From assembly GCF_900129615.1 (NCBI RefSeq), contig NZ_FQWI01000001.1, forward strand, positions 62,001 through 126,000: a stretch of 64,000 bases of DNA, in the 5' to 3' direction. The notes below the pieces were generated by a model. It saw only the letters and a list, made by a program, of their open reading frames with translations, searched no databases and was not told the origin of the DNA. Made by a program: the position numbers and the translations under genes. Source of the stretch: Pectobacterium carotovorum. GTDB taxonomy: Bacteria; Pseudomonadota; Gammaproteobacteria; Enterobacterales; Enterobacteriaceae. Position 1 is the stretch's first letter; the number at the start of each line of letters is the position of its first letter. Shown here piece by piece: positions 55,710-64,000 of this stretch.

Positions 55710-58325
55710 ATGAATCAACAGCCGCAAATAAAATATCGCCATGACTACCGTGCGCCGGATTACACCATTACCGACATTGCACTGGATTTCGATCTTCATG
55801 CTGAAAAAACTCACGTAAAAGCCGTTAGTCAGGTGGTGTTGCAGGGGGACGCTGGCGCGCCGTTGAAGCTGAATGGAGAAGGGCTGAAGCTGGTTAGCCT
55901 GAGCGTTGATGGTCAGCCGTGGACACATTATCAGCAGCAGGACGATGGCCTGATTCTGACGCAATTACCCGCACGTTTTACGCTCAGCATCGAAACGGAA
56001 ATCAATCCTGCCGCCAATAGCGCGCTGGAAGGGCTATATCAATCAGGCGAAGCACTGTGTACGCAGTGTGAGGCCGAAGGATTCCGCCACATTACTTATT
56101 ATCTCGACCGACCGGATGTGCTGGCGAAATTCACGACGCGCATCACGGCGGATAAAGCTCGCTATCCTTATTTACTCTCTAACGGTAATCGTATTGCACA
56201 AGGAGAGCTGGAAGGCGGTCGCCACTGGATTGAATGGCAGGATCCGTTCCCGAAACCGGCTTATCTGTTTGCGCTGGTTGCCGGCGATTTTGATGTGCTT
56301 CAGGATCGCTTTACGACACGTTCTGGTCGCGATGTGGCGTTGGAGCTGTACGTTGACCGTGGCAACCTCGATCGGGCTGGCTGGGCGATGACCTCGCTGA
56401 AGAATTCGATGAAGTGGGACGAAGAGCGTTTCGGTCTGGAATACGATCTCGACATCTATATGATCGTCGCCGTTGATTTCTTCAACATGGGGGCGATGGA
56501 AAACAAAGGGCTGAACGTATTCAACTCAAAATACGTGCTGGCCAAGGCAGAAACCGCGACGGATAAAGACTATCTGAATATTGAAGCGGTGATCGGCCAT
56601 GAATATTTCCACAACTGGACCGGTAACCGCGTCACCTGCCGCGACTGGTTCCAGCTTAGTCTGAAAGAAGGGCTGACGGTGTTCCGCGATCAGGAGTTCA
56701 GCTCCGATCTGGGATCGCGTCCGGTGAACCGTATTGATAACGTGCGTGTGATGCGCGGTGCGCAGTTTGCCGAAGATGCCAGCCCGATGTCGCATCCGAT
56801 TCGTCCCGATCAGGTGATCGAGATGAATAACTTCTACACGCTGACGGTCTATGAAAAGGGATCGGAAGTGATCCGCATGATGCACACCTTATTAGGTGAG
56901 GAAAAATTCCAAGCCGGTATTCGTCTGTATTTTGAGCGTCACGATGGCAGCGCGGCGACCTGTGATGATTTCGTGCTGGCGATGGAAGATGCCTCCGGTG
57001 TCGATCTCACACAGTTCCGCCGCTGGTATAGCCAGTCAGGCACGCCAGTTCTGACCGTGCGTGATGATTACGATCCGCAGACGCAACAATATCTGCTGAG
57101 CGTGAGCCAAAAGACGCCGATCGGTGCCGACAAACAGCCAAAGCTGCCGCTGCATATTCCGTTGGATATCGAACTGTACGACCCACAAGGGCAGGTCATC
57201 CCGCTACAGAAAGACGGCCAACTGCTGGCGTCGGTGCTTAATGTGACCGAATCTGAACAGACGTTCATTTTCGATCAGGTACCTTGCCGCCCGATTCCTT
57301 CTTTATTACGTGAGTTCTCTGCGCCGGTAAAACTGAACTATGCCTGGAGCGATGAACAACTGACGTTCCTGATGCGCCACGCAAGCAATGCCTTCTCACG
57401 TTGGGATGCGGCACAGAGCCTGCTGGCTAACTATATCCGTCTGAACGTTTCTCGCTATCAGCAGAAACAACCGCTTTCTGTACCGATGCATGTTGTCGAT
57501 GCTTTCCGTGGCGTGTTGCTGGATGAAAAACTGGATCCGATGCTGGCTTCTCAGATTCTGACATTGCCGAGCGAAAACGAGATTGCCGAGCTATTTGACA
57601 TCATCGATCCTACGGCTATTGCTGCTGTACGTGAAAGCATGACGCGTACGATGGCAAAAGAGATGACGGATGAGTGGCTGGCGGTATACCACGCGAATCA
57701 CGCGCCGCAGTATCGTATCGAACATGCGGATATGGGCAAACGCGCGCTACGCAACGTCTGCCTGCATTATCTGGCATTCAGCGATGCGGATCAGGCGGAT
57801 AAATTGGTGCAGGCGCAGTTCCGTCAGGCGGATAACATGACGGATTCGCTAGCGGCGCTGTCGGCGGCGGTTGAGGCTCAACTGCCCGTGCGTGATGAGC
57901 TGCTGACGCAGTTTGATAACCGCTGGCATCAGGATGGCTTGGTCATGGATAAATGGTTTGTGCTGCAAGCCACCAGCCCGGCGGCCGATGTGCTGACCCG
58001 CGTGCGTGAACTGCTGCAACACCGTTCATTCAGCCTGAACAACCCTAACCGTCTGCGTTCGCTGGTAGGGGCATTTGCGGCCTCGAATCCCTCGGCTTTC
58101 CATGCCGAAGACGGTAGCGGCTATCGCTTCCTGACGGAAATTCTGAGCGACTTGAATACCCGTAATCCGCAGGTCGCGGCACGGGTGATCGAACCGTTGA
58201 TCCGTCTGAAACGCTATGATGCTAAACGTCAGGCGCAAATGCGTCAGGCGCTGGAGCAGTTGAAGACGTTGGAAAATCTGTCCGGCGATCTGTTCGAGAA
58301 AATCAGCAAGGCACTACAAGACTAA
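55710..58325 (+). CDS. pepN: Aminopeptidase N
   Basis: This 871-residue M1-family zinc aminopeptidase carries out general peptide degradation in the cytoplasm. It has the GAMEN motif (VDFFNMGAMENKG, about 255-267) and the zinc site HEYFHNWTGNR with the downstream glutamate in LKEGLTVFRD. The start at 55710 gives MNQQPQIKYRHDY, parallel to E. coli; ten further upstream residues in frame are unlikely. A hairpin follows the gene. Confidence 0.96.
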   Translation: MNQQPQIKYRHDYRAPDYTITDIALDFDLHAEKTHVKAVSQVVLQGDAGAPLKLNGEGLKLVSLSVDGQPWTHYQQQDDGLILTQLPARFTLSIETEINPAANSALEGLYQSGEALCTQCEAEGFRHITYYLDRPDVLAKFTTRITADKARYPYLLSNGNRIAQGELEGGRHWIEWQDPFPKPAYLFALVAGDFDVLQDRFTTRSGRDVALELYVDRGNLDRAGWAMTSLKNSMKWDEERFGLEYDLDIYMIVAVDFFNMGAMENKGLNVFNSKYVLAKAETATDKDYLNIEAVIGHEYFHNWTGNRVTCRDWFQLSLKEGLTVFRDQEFSSDLGSRPVNRIDNVRVMRGAQFAEDASPMSHPIRPDQVIEMNNFYTLTVYEKGSEVIRMMHTLLGEEKFQAGIRLYFERHDGSAATCDDFVLAMEDASGVDLTQFRRWYSQSGTPVLTVRDDYDPQTQQYLLSVSQKTPIGADKQPKLPLHIPLDIELYDPQGQVIPLQKDGQLLASVLNVTESEQTFIFDQVPCRPIPSLLREFSAPVKLNYAWSDEQLTFLMRHASNAFSRWDAAQSLLANYIRLNVSRYQQKQPLSVPMHVVDAFRGVLLDEKLDPMLASQILTLPSENEIAELFDIIDPTAIAAVRESMTRTMAKEMTDEWLAVYHANHAPQYRIEHADMGKRALRNVCLHYLAFSDADQADKLVQAQFRQADNMTDSLAALSAAVEAQLPVRDELLTQFDNRWHQDGLVMDKWFVLQATSPAADVLTRVRELLQHRSFSLNNPNRLRSLVGAFAASNPSAFHAEDGSGYRFLTEILSDLNTRNPQVAARVIEPLIRLKRYDAKRQAQMRQALEQLKTLENLSGDLFEKISKALQD

Positions 58326-58346
58326 TCCTGCCACGCTAATTCTTCG

Positions 58347-58375
58347 GTCACACGCGGTAGCCTGCCGCGTGTGAC
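58347..58375 (+). terminator. Hairpin terminator of pepN
   Basis: GTCACACGCGG pairs perfectly with CCGCGTGTGAC across a 7-base loop, 22 bases after the stop codon. The following bases are only moderately T-rich. Confidence 0.6.
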
Positions 58376-58402
58376 ATTCTCCCTCGCACTAATTTCTTAC
58401 TT

Positions 58403-58418
58403 CCGCAAACGTTTTACT
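58403..58418 (+). promoter_or_regulatory. PurR operator upstream of pyrD
   Basis: CCGCAAACGTTTTACT matches the PurR consensus ACGCAAACGTTTTCGT in 13 of 16 positions, including the central CGCAAACGTTTT. PurR is known to modulate pyrD in E. coli. Confidence 0.7.
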
Positions 58419-58528
58419 TTCCGCAGAGATGGCACTACCATCACCGACCGTGAGTTAAACCGTAATCCACTATTGCTTACTTCCAGCGTAGGCAAGATAC
58501 CTTTGCGATAGGGATCTCAGGAGACAAT

Positions 58529-59539
58529 ATGTTCTATCCCGTTATCAAAAAAGCCCTGTTTCAGCTCGATCCAGAGCGTGCACATGAGCTGACCTTCCAA
58601 CAATTACGCCGTATTACCAACACGCCTTTTGAATTTCTCGTCCGCCAATCTGTTCCTACTAAACCGGTTACCTGCATGGGGTTATCTTTTAAAAACCCAC
58701 TCGGTCTAGCGGCGGGATTAGATAAAGACGGCGAATGTATCGATGCGTTAGGCGCAATGGGATTTGGTTTTATTGAAGTGGGGACGGTGACGCCGCGTCC
58801 ACAATCCGGTAATGACAAACCGAGATTATTCCGCGTAGTGGAAGCGGAAGGATTGATCAACCGGATGGGTTTCAATAATAAAGGCGTGGATTATCTGGTC
58901 GAGAATGTAAAGAAAACACGTTTTGGCGGTGTATTAGGGATCAACATCGGCAAGAATAAAGATACGCCGGTTGAGCAAGGTAAAGACGACTATTTGATCT
59001 GCATGGATAAGGTTTATCCTCACGCAGGCTATATCGCGATCAACATTTCGTCACCCAATACGCCGGGATTACGCAGCCTGCAATATGGTGAAGCGCTGGA
59101 CGATCTTTTACTGGCGATAAAGAACAAGCAGACGGAATTAAAAGATAAGCATCAGAAATATGTTCCCGTGGCGGTAAAGATCGCGCCGGATCTTTCTGAA
59201 GAAGAATTGATCCAAATTGCCGACAGTCTGGTTCGCCATAACATCGACGGGGTGATTGCCACCAATACGACGCTCGACAGAAAACTGATTCAGGGATTAA
59301 ACCACTGCGGGCAAACCGGAGGATTAAGTGGACGTCCATTGCAGACAAGCAGCACGGAAATTATCCGCCGTTTGTCACAGGAATTAGCGGGACGTTTGCC
59401 AATTATTGGCGTTGGCGGAATTGATTCTCTGGTCGCCGCACGTGAAAAAATGGCGGCTGGCGCGTCGCTGGTACAGATATATTCAGGCTTTATTTTCCAT
59501 GGTCCTCGCCTGATTAAAGATATCGTTACACATATTTAA
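58529..59539 (+). CDS. pyrD: Dihydroorotate dehydrogenase (quinone), class 2
   Basis: PyrD oxidises dihydroorotate and passes electrons to quinone at the inner membrane. The 336-residue flavoprotein has an N-terminal membrane-contact helix pair (about 1-40), the active-site serine in [11 protein letters not shown] (about residue 175) and the FMN-binding GVGGIDS. AGGAGA precedes the start. A PurR box lies upstream. Confidence 0.96.
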   Translation: MFYPVIKKALFQLDPERAHELTFQQLRRITNTPFEFLVRQSVPTKPVTCMGLSFKNPLGLAAGLDKDGECIDALGAMGFGFIEVGTVTPRPQSGNDKPRLFRVVEAEGLINRMGFNNKGVDYLVENVKKTRFGGVLGINIGKNKDTPVEQGKDDYLICMDKVYPHAGYIAINISSPNTPGLRSLQYGEALDDLLLAIKNKQTELKDKHQKYVPVAVKIAPDLSEEELIQIADSLVRHNIDGVIATNTTLDRKLIQGLNHCGQTGGLSGRPLQTSSTEIIRRLSQELAGRLPIIGVGGIDSLVAAREKMAAGASLVQIYSGFIFHGPRLIKDIVTHI

Positions 59540-59559
59540 TCCGAAATGCCTTTCATTTT

Positions 59560-59589
59560 TAGCTGGGGGTTTATTTATCCCCCCAGCTA
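59560..59589 (+). terminator. Hairpin terminator of pyrD
   Basis: AGCTGGGGG pairs with CCCCCAGCT across a loop of about 10 bases, 21 bases after the stop. The T-run is weak on the plus strand, so efficiency is uncertain. Confidence 0.55.
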
Positions 59590-59740
59590 GTCTATATTTT
59601 ATCCGTTTACGTAAATAATCTATCAACCGATGTCTGATCTTCTTACCGCAACGTTTATGACGATGAACTGTTATTGCAATGTGAGAAAACACAATCAGCC
59701 ATTTCTGATATTTCTACTGTGAAGGCGAAGGGTAAATAAT

Positions 59741-60328
59741 ATGAAGTTAAAACCTGACGATAACTGGCGCTGGTATTTTGATACCGAACACGATCGCCTG
59801 ATGTTGGATTTGGCTAACGGCATGTTATTCCGTTCTCGTTTTCCATCTAAAATGCTAACGCCGGATGCATTTAATGAATGTGCATTCTGTGTTGACGATG
59901 CTGCGCTATTTTTTACCTATAACGACAAATGTCAGAAAGCGGCACTGCACCGTGACCTTCAAGGCGAATTGGTTTTGAATGCACTGGTCGCAAGCCGATT
60001 CTTAAAACCGCTTATGCCAAAAAGCTGGCACTTCATCCAACAGCCGGATGCCGTAACGTATTCGCCGCAGGCGGGTGATGTTGTACAGGTACAGCTCACT
60101 GAAACTCATGAAACGGCCTGTTTCCTGGTGGCGGAAGCAGGGGATAAAGCCTGTCTCTGTCTGCTGGCGCAAGAACAGCTGTCATTAAGTGGAAAGACCA
60201 TGGGGCTGGGCGACGCCATAAAAATCATGCACGACAGGCTAATGCCTGCCGTCGTTCAGAATAGAGCTGAGTGGGAAACCGCGTTGGGTGAAGGCACGTC
60301 GGCATTTGAGTATGCCAAGGTCGTCTAA
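59741..60328 (+). CDS. zapC: Cell division protein ZapC
   Basis: ZapC (195 residues) bundles FtsZ filaments at the division ring. The N-terminal [20 protein letters not shown] is characteristic. The protein is slightly longer than the E. coli one at its C-terminus. It is convergent with ycbX, 64 bases apart. Confidence 0.94.
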   Translation: MKLKPDDNWRWYFDTEHDRLMLDLANGMLFRSRFPSKMLTPDAFNECAFCVDDAALFFTYNDKCQKAALHRDLQGELVLNALVASRFLKPLMPKSWHFIQQPDAVTYSPQAGDVVQVQLTETHETACFLVAEAGDKACLCLLAQEQLSLSGKTMGLGDAIKIMHDRLMPAVVQNRAEWETALGEGTSAFEYAKVV

Positions 60329-60392
60329 ACCACTTTGTCATACCGCAAGCTGCATACGTACTGGCTTTTCTTCGACTATTGCAGATGCTTTC

Positions 60393-61514
60393 TTATTGCA
60401 AATGAAGGTCACTCTGCGGAATACAGCTACAGCTAAGAATTTCGCCGTTTTCCCTGATGGCACTCTGCTTCAGCGCGGAAACTTCTCCGCTGACTAACGT
60501 CAATTTACAGCAACCGCACAGCCCTGCCCGACAAGAATAGGGGATTCGAATACCCTGTTGCTCCAACTGCTCCAGTAAAATCTGCTGATTATTCCCTTGT
60601 AACGATTTTCCCTGATAGTGGATGGTGACGACCTGTTCGCTTTTTTCGGGAACGACAAGGCTTTCGACCACCTGACCAGAACCATAAGGACGCGGCGGTT
60701 TGGTTGCTAACACTTCCAATGTGTCGCCTACGCGAATGATGCCCGTATTTCTGGCGACCAGATTTTGCCCAAAATCAACGTCGCCGTTCTCGGCAGTACG
60801 GAACGATTGCAGTGTTGCCAGCGGTTCTCCTGACGGGTGCTTACGGCCACGTTCGATGCTGACGGTGGTGAAAATGCAGCGGCTACAGGGTTTGACGACG
60901 TCAAAAATAACCTCGCCAATCCGAATGGTCTTCCAACTGTCTTCGGCAAAGGCTTCCGCGCCCGTCACTACTAGATTGGGGCGAAATTGTTCGATTTTAA
61001 TGCCGGCGGAACAGCGCTGGCGTAGCGCCTGAAATGAGGCATCATTAATTAACAGAAACGGATAGCCGTCGGCAAACGCCAGAGGAACGTCTGGATAATG
61101 CTTCACTCGACGCGATGGCTCATTGCCCACCCAACGAAGCTGGACGGTGCGCTGAAAATAGTGGCTTAACCAAACATTGATAGCATCGGGGGCGACGAGT
61201 GCAGTGAAGTGCGTTCCCCAGACTTCTGTTGGCTGAGGTGATTCGGTGAAGTCGGCAAAACGAATAGTGGCCGTTTGACCATCCGGCGCGGCAATAAACA
61301 ATCCATCGGGTAACAAGGCGGGGGTAAATAACACCATCTGCGGATACTGGCGGGCAGTAATAAATGTGCCATCAGGCTCGGTAATCATGAAGGCACGATC
61401 GTTCGCCAAACCGCTGACAGACGCCATTGCGTGGGACAGTTGCAGTCCCCGCATCGATTTTACCGGATGAATATAAAGCCGCGTTACGCCAATCACTGAC
61501 CTGTTCCTTGCCAA
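60393..61514 (-). CDS. ycbX: YcbX, MOSC-domain 2Fe-2S protein
   Basis: YcbX reduces N-hydroxylated bases and related compounds together with the molybdenum cofactor. The 373-residue protein has an N-terminal MOSC beta-barrel (about 8-120), the MOSC domain with the cofactor-linked cysteine in [10 protein letters not shown], and a C-terminal ferredoxin domain with the cluster motif [12 protein letters not shown] and a final cysteine in SCSCIPQ. It is divergent from rlmL. Confidence 0.94.
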   Translation of the reverse strand: MARNRSVIGVTRLYIHPVKSMRGLQLSHAMASVSGLANDRAFMITEPDGTFITARQYPQMVLFTPALLPDGLFIAAPDGQTATIRFADFTESPQPTEVWGTHFTALVAPDAINVWLSHYFQRTVQLRWVGNEPSRRVKHYPDVPLAFADGYPFLLINDASFQALRQRCSAGIKIEQFRPNLVVTGAEAFAEDSWKTIRIGEVIFDVVKPCSRCIFTTVSIERGRKHPSGEPLATLQSFRTAENGDVDFGQNLVARNTGIIRVGDTLEVLATKPPRPYGSGQVVESLVVPEKSEQVVTIHYQGKSLQGNNQQILLEQLEQQGIRIPYSCRAGLCGCCKLTLVSGEVSALKQSAIRENGEILSCSCIPQSDLHLQ

Positions 61515-61606
61515 AGTAAAACGGCAACTTTATGACAAGCGTCTCGGATTAGCTATAATGCGCCTCAATTTCTTTTATGAATCTATTTTTTGGTGATAGT
61601 GACGAC

Positions 61607-63724
61607 ATGAATGCTTTGTTTGCCAGTACGGCGCGGGGATTGGAAGAGTTATTAAAAAGCGAACTCGAATCATTGGGTGCGCAGTCCTGTGCGGTTGTGC
61701 AGGGCGGTGTCCATTTTGAGGGTGACAATCGCCTGCTGTACCAGAGCCTGCTGTGGAGCCGTCTGGCATCGCGCATTCTGCTGCCGCTGAATGAATTCAA
61801 GGTACACAGCGATCTGGATTTGTATCTGGGCGTGCAAGCAATTGACTGGTCAACGATCTTCAGCATCGATAAAACCTTTGCCGTGCATTTTACCGGTACC
61901 AATGAAGATATCCGCAACAGCCAGTACGGCGCGTTAAAAGTCAAAGATGCGATTGTGGATAGCTTCACGCGCAAAACCGGGCAGCGTCCAGATGTTGCGA
62001 AACAGCAGCCGGATATTCGCGTTAACGTCTTTTTACAGCGTGATATGGCCAGCGTTTCACTGGATTTAAGTGGTGATGGCTTACATCAACGTGGTTACCG
62101 CGATCTGGCTGGTCTGGCACCGCTAAAAGAGAATCTGGCTGCGGCGATTGTGTTGCGCTCCGGCTGGCAGAGCGGCACGCCACTGGTCGATCCGATGTGT
62201 GGTTCCGGTACGTTGCTGATCGAAGCGGCGATGATCGCGTCCGATCGCGCGCCCGGCTTGCATCGTACGCACTGGGGATTTAACGCCTGGTTAAAGCACG
62301 ATGCTGAACTGTGGCGGGAGGTGACCGCAGAAGCTCAGGTGCGTGCTCGTCAGGGTTTGCAGGCGACAACGTCGCGCTTCTTCGGATCGGATAACGATCG
62401 TCGAGTGATCGAGATCGCCAAAGCTAATGCGCGTCGCGCAGGCGTTGCCGAACTGATTTCTTTCGACGTGAGGGATGCCGCACAGCTAAAAAATCCACTG
62501 CCGGAAGGCCCGAAAGGTACGGTTGTCAGCAACCCGCCTTACGGTGAGCGTCTGGAAAGTGAGCCCGCGTTGATCGCTCTGCATAATATGCTGGGTCGCA
62601 AGATGAAAAGCGACTTTGGTGGCTGGCAACTCTCTCTGTTCAGCGCATCGCCGGAGCTGCTGAGCTGTCTGCAATTGCGTGCCGAGCGCCAATTCAAGGC
62701 GAAAAATGGCCCGCTGGACTGCGTACAGAAAAACTATCAACTGGCGGAAACACCGGGTGGATCTGCGGGGCAAATCGCAGAAGACTTTGCCAACCGTCTA
62801 CGCAAGAACCTGCGCAAGCTGGAGAAATGGGCGAAGCAGCAGGGGATTGAGTGCTATCGCATCTATGATGCCGATCTGCCTGAATATAATGTGGCGGTTG
62901 ACCGCTACGGCAGTTGGGTTGTCGTACAAGAGTATGCGCCGCCAAAAACCATTGATGCGCAAAAGGCTCGTCAGCGCCTGTTTGATGTGATCAACGCGAC
63001 GCTGAGCGTACTGGAATTACCGTCGAACCGTCTGGTGCTGAAAACGCGCGAACGTCAGAAAGGTAAAAATCAGTATGAGAAACTGGCGCAGAAAGGTGAC
63101 TTCCTCCTGATGGAAGAATTTGGTGCCAAGCTGTGGGTCAACCTGACCGACTACCTCGATACCGGTCTATTCCTCGACCACCGTATCGCTCGTAAAATGC
63201 TGGGTGAGATGAGCCGTGGCAAAGATTTTCTCAACCTGTTTGCCTACACCGGCACAGCGAGTGTGCACGCTGGATTAGGCGGCGCACGTTCAACGACCAC
63301 CGTCGATATGTCACGCACCTATCTGGAATGGGCCGAGAAAAACCTGCGGGTGAATGGCCTGACCGGGCGTCAGCATCGCCTGATTCAGGCGGATTGCCTG
63401 TCATGGTTACATAACGCCAATGAACAGTTCGATGTGATCTTCATTGACCCGCCGACCTTCTCCAACTCAAAACGGATGGAAGAGTCGTTTGATGTCCAGC
63501 GCGATCATCTGGCGCTGATGAAAGATCTCAAACGCCTGTTACGCCGTGGCGGCACCATCATGTTCTCGAATAATAAACGCGGCTTCCAGATGGATATTGC
63601 TGGCCTGACCGTGCTGGGGCTGAACGCCAAAGAAATTACCGCGCAGACCCAATCGCAGGATTTTGCTCGTAATCGTCAAATTCATAACTGCTGGCTGCTG
63701 ACGCATGCCGGTGAGGAAAAGTAA
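61607..63724 (+). CDS. rlmL: 23S rRNA methyltransferase RlmKL (m2G2445 / m7G2069)
   Basis: This 705-residue fusion carries two methyltransferases for ribosome maturation. A THUMP domain (about 45-155) precedes the RlmL half with [14 protein letters not shown] and SNPPYGERL, and the RlmK half carries [14 protein letters not shown] and [11 protein letters not shown]. The start at 61607 gives [16 protein letters not shown], as in E. coli; ten upstream residues in frame are unlikely. It runs into uup after 3 bases. Confidence 0.96.
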   Translation: MNALFASTARGLEELLKSELESLGAQSCAVVQGGVHFEGDNRLLYQSLLWSRLASRILLPLNEFKVHSDLDLYLGVQAIDWSTIFSIDKTFAVHFTGTNEDIRNSQYGALKVKDAIVDSFTRKTGQRPDVAKQQPDIRVNVFLQRDMASVSLDLSGDGLHQRGYRDLAGLAPLKENLAAAIVLRSGWQSGTPLVDPMCGSGTLLIEAAMIASDRAPGLHRTHWGFNAWLKHDAELWREVTAEAQVRARQGLQATTSRFFGSDNDRRVIEIAKANARRAGVAELISFDVRDAAQLKNPLPEGPKGTVVSNPPYGERLESEPALIALHNMLGRKMKSDFGGWQLSLFSASPELLSCLQLRAERQFKAKNGPLDCVQKNYQLAETPGGSAGQIAEDFANRLRKNLRKLEKWAKQQGIECYRIYDADLPEYNVAVDRYGSWVVVQEYAPPKTIDAQKARQRLFDVINATLSVLELPSNRLVLKTRERQKGKNQYEKLAQKGDFLLMEEFGAKLWVNLTDYLDTGLFLDHRIARKMLGEMSRGKDFLNLFAYTGTASVHAGLGGARSTTTVDMSRTYLEWAEKNLRVNGLTGRQHRLIQADCLSWLHNANEQFDVIFIDPPTFSNSKRMEESFDVQRDHLALMKDLKRLLRRGGTIMFSNNKRGFQMDIAGLTVLGLNAKEITAQTQSQDFARNRQIHNCWLLTHAGEEK

Positions 63725-63727
63725 CCG

Positions 63728-64000
63728 ATGTCTTTAATCAGTGTTTCAGGTGCGTGGCTGTCGTTCAGCGATGCGCCGCTGTTGGATAACACCGAACTCC
63801 ATATCGAAGAAAATGAACGCGTGTGTCTGGTTGGCCGTAATGGTGCGGGCAAATCGACCCTGTTGAAAATTTTGGCCAAAGAAATCCCGCTGGATGACGG
63901 TCGTATCACCTATGAACAGGATCTGATTGTCGCACGCCTGCAACAGGATCCCCCGCGTGATGTTGCTGGTAGTGTCTTTGATTTTGTTGCTGAAGGGGTC
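63728..64000 (+). CDS. uup: ABC-F ATPase Uup, N-terminal part (runs off the window)
   Basis: The 91 codons visible begin MSLISVSGAWLSF and include Walker A GRNGAGKST at about 37-45. The short gap after rlmL and the E. coli gene order support Uup, an ABC-F protein linked to transposon precise excision and ribosome function. The rest lies beyond the window. Confidence 0.92.
   Translation, partial: MSLISVSGAWLSFSDAPLLDNTELHIEENERVCLVGRNGAGKSTLLKILAKEIPLDDGRITYEQDLIVARLQQDPPRDVAGSVFDFVAEGV

Overview
The window reads as a chromosomal segment of a soft-rot enterobacterium, most likely Pectobacterium. About half of it (29-64 kb) keeps the gene order of the Escherichia coli comEC-to-uup region with close protein similarity. 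A secreted family-9 pectate lyase sits inside that block, and the flanking accessory genes (citrate fermentation, choline-O-sulfate use, paired chemoreceptors) suit a plant-associated enteric. Genus assignment is from recollection of families and synteny, not from a search. I see no tRNA, rRNA, insertion sequence, prophage or CRISPR array.

Region 1 (1-14.1 kb) is a citrate module. Two paralogous methyl-accepting chemotaxis proteins (the first cut by the window edge) are followed by a CitB-type response regulator and a CitA-type sensor kinase, all on the minus strand. Divergent from them runs citS-FAH-citC-citD-citE-citF-citX-citG: a 2-hydroxycarboxylate transporter, a fumarylacetoacetate-hydrolase-fold enzyme, and a complete citrate lyase with its ligase and prosthetic-group enzymes. 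No membrane oxaloacetate decarboxylase (oadGAB) is present; the FAH-fold protein occupies that place. The divergent promoter region carries four copies of a 10-bp direct repeat.

Region 2 (14.1-23.5 kb) holds ycgR (c-di-GMP flagellar brake, behind a near-consensus sigma-28 promoter), a PuuP-like putrescine permease with an unusual leader, sbcB (exonuclease I), a Fur-box-preceded four-gene siderophore ABC transporter and tmaR (yeeX). Region 3 (23.5-28.8 kb) is a choline-O-sulfate locus: a LysR regulator and a choline-type ABC transporter (ATPase, permease) on the minus strand, with divergent choline sulfatase betC and binding protein choX on the plus strand.

Region 4 (29-64 kb) is conserved core: comEC-msbA-lpxK-ycaR-kdsB, pectate lyase, ycbJ, elyC, cmoM-mukF-mukE-mukB, ldtD, mepK, gloC, aspC, ompF, asnS, pncB, pepN, pyrD, zapC, ycbX, rlmL and the start of uup. 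Most genes are tightly packed (4-bp and 1-bp overlaps are frequent) and many are closed by clear intrinsic terminators.

The observations most worth following are the FAH-fold enzyme with a substituted catalytic histidine inside the citrate lyase operon, the AAACCATAAA repeats and altered CitA pocket of the same module, the sigma-28 promoter of ycgR separated from its gene by a repeat-containing leader, the uORF-bearing puuP leader, and a terminator-like hairpin just ahead of the pectate lyase.
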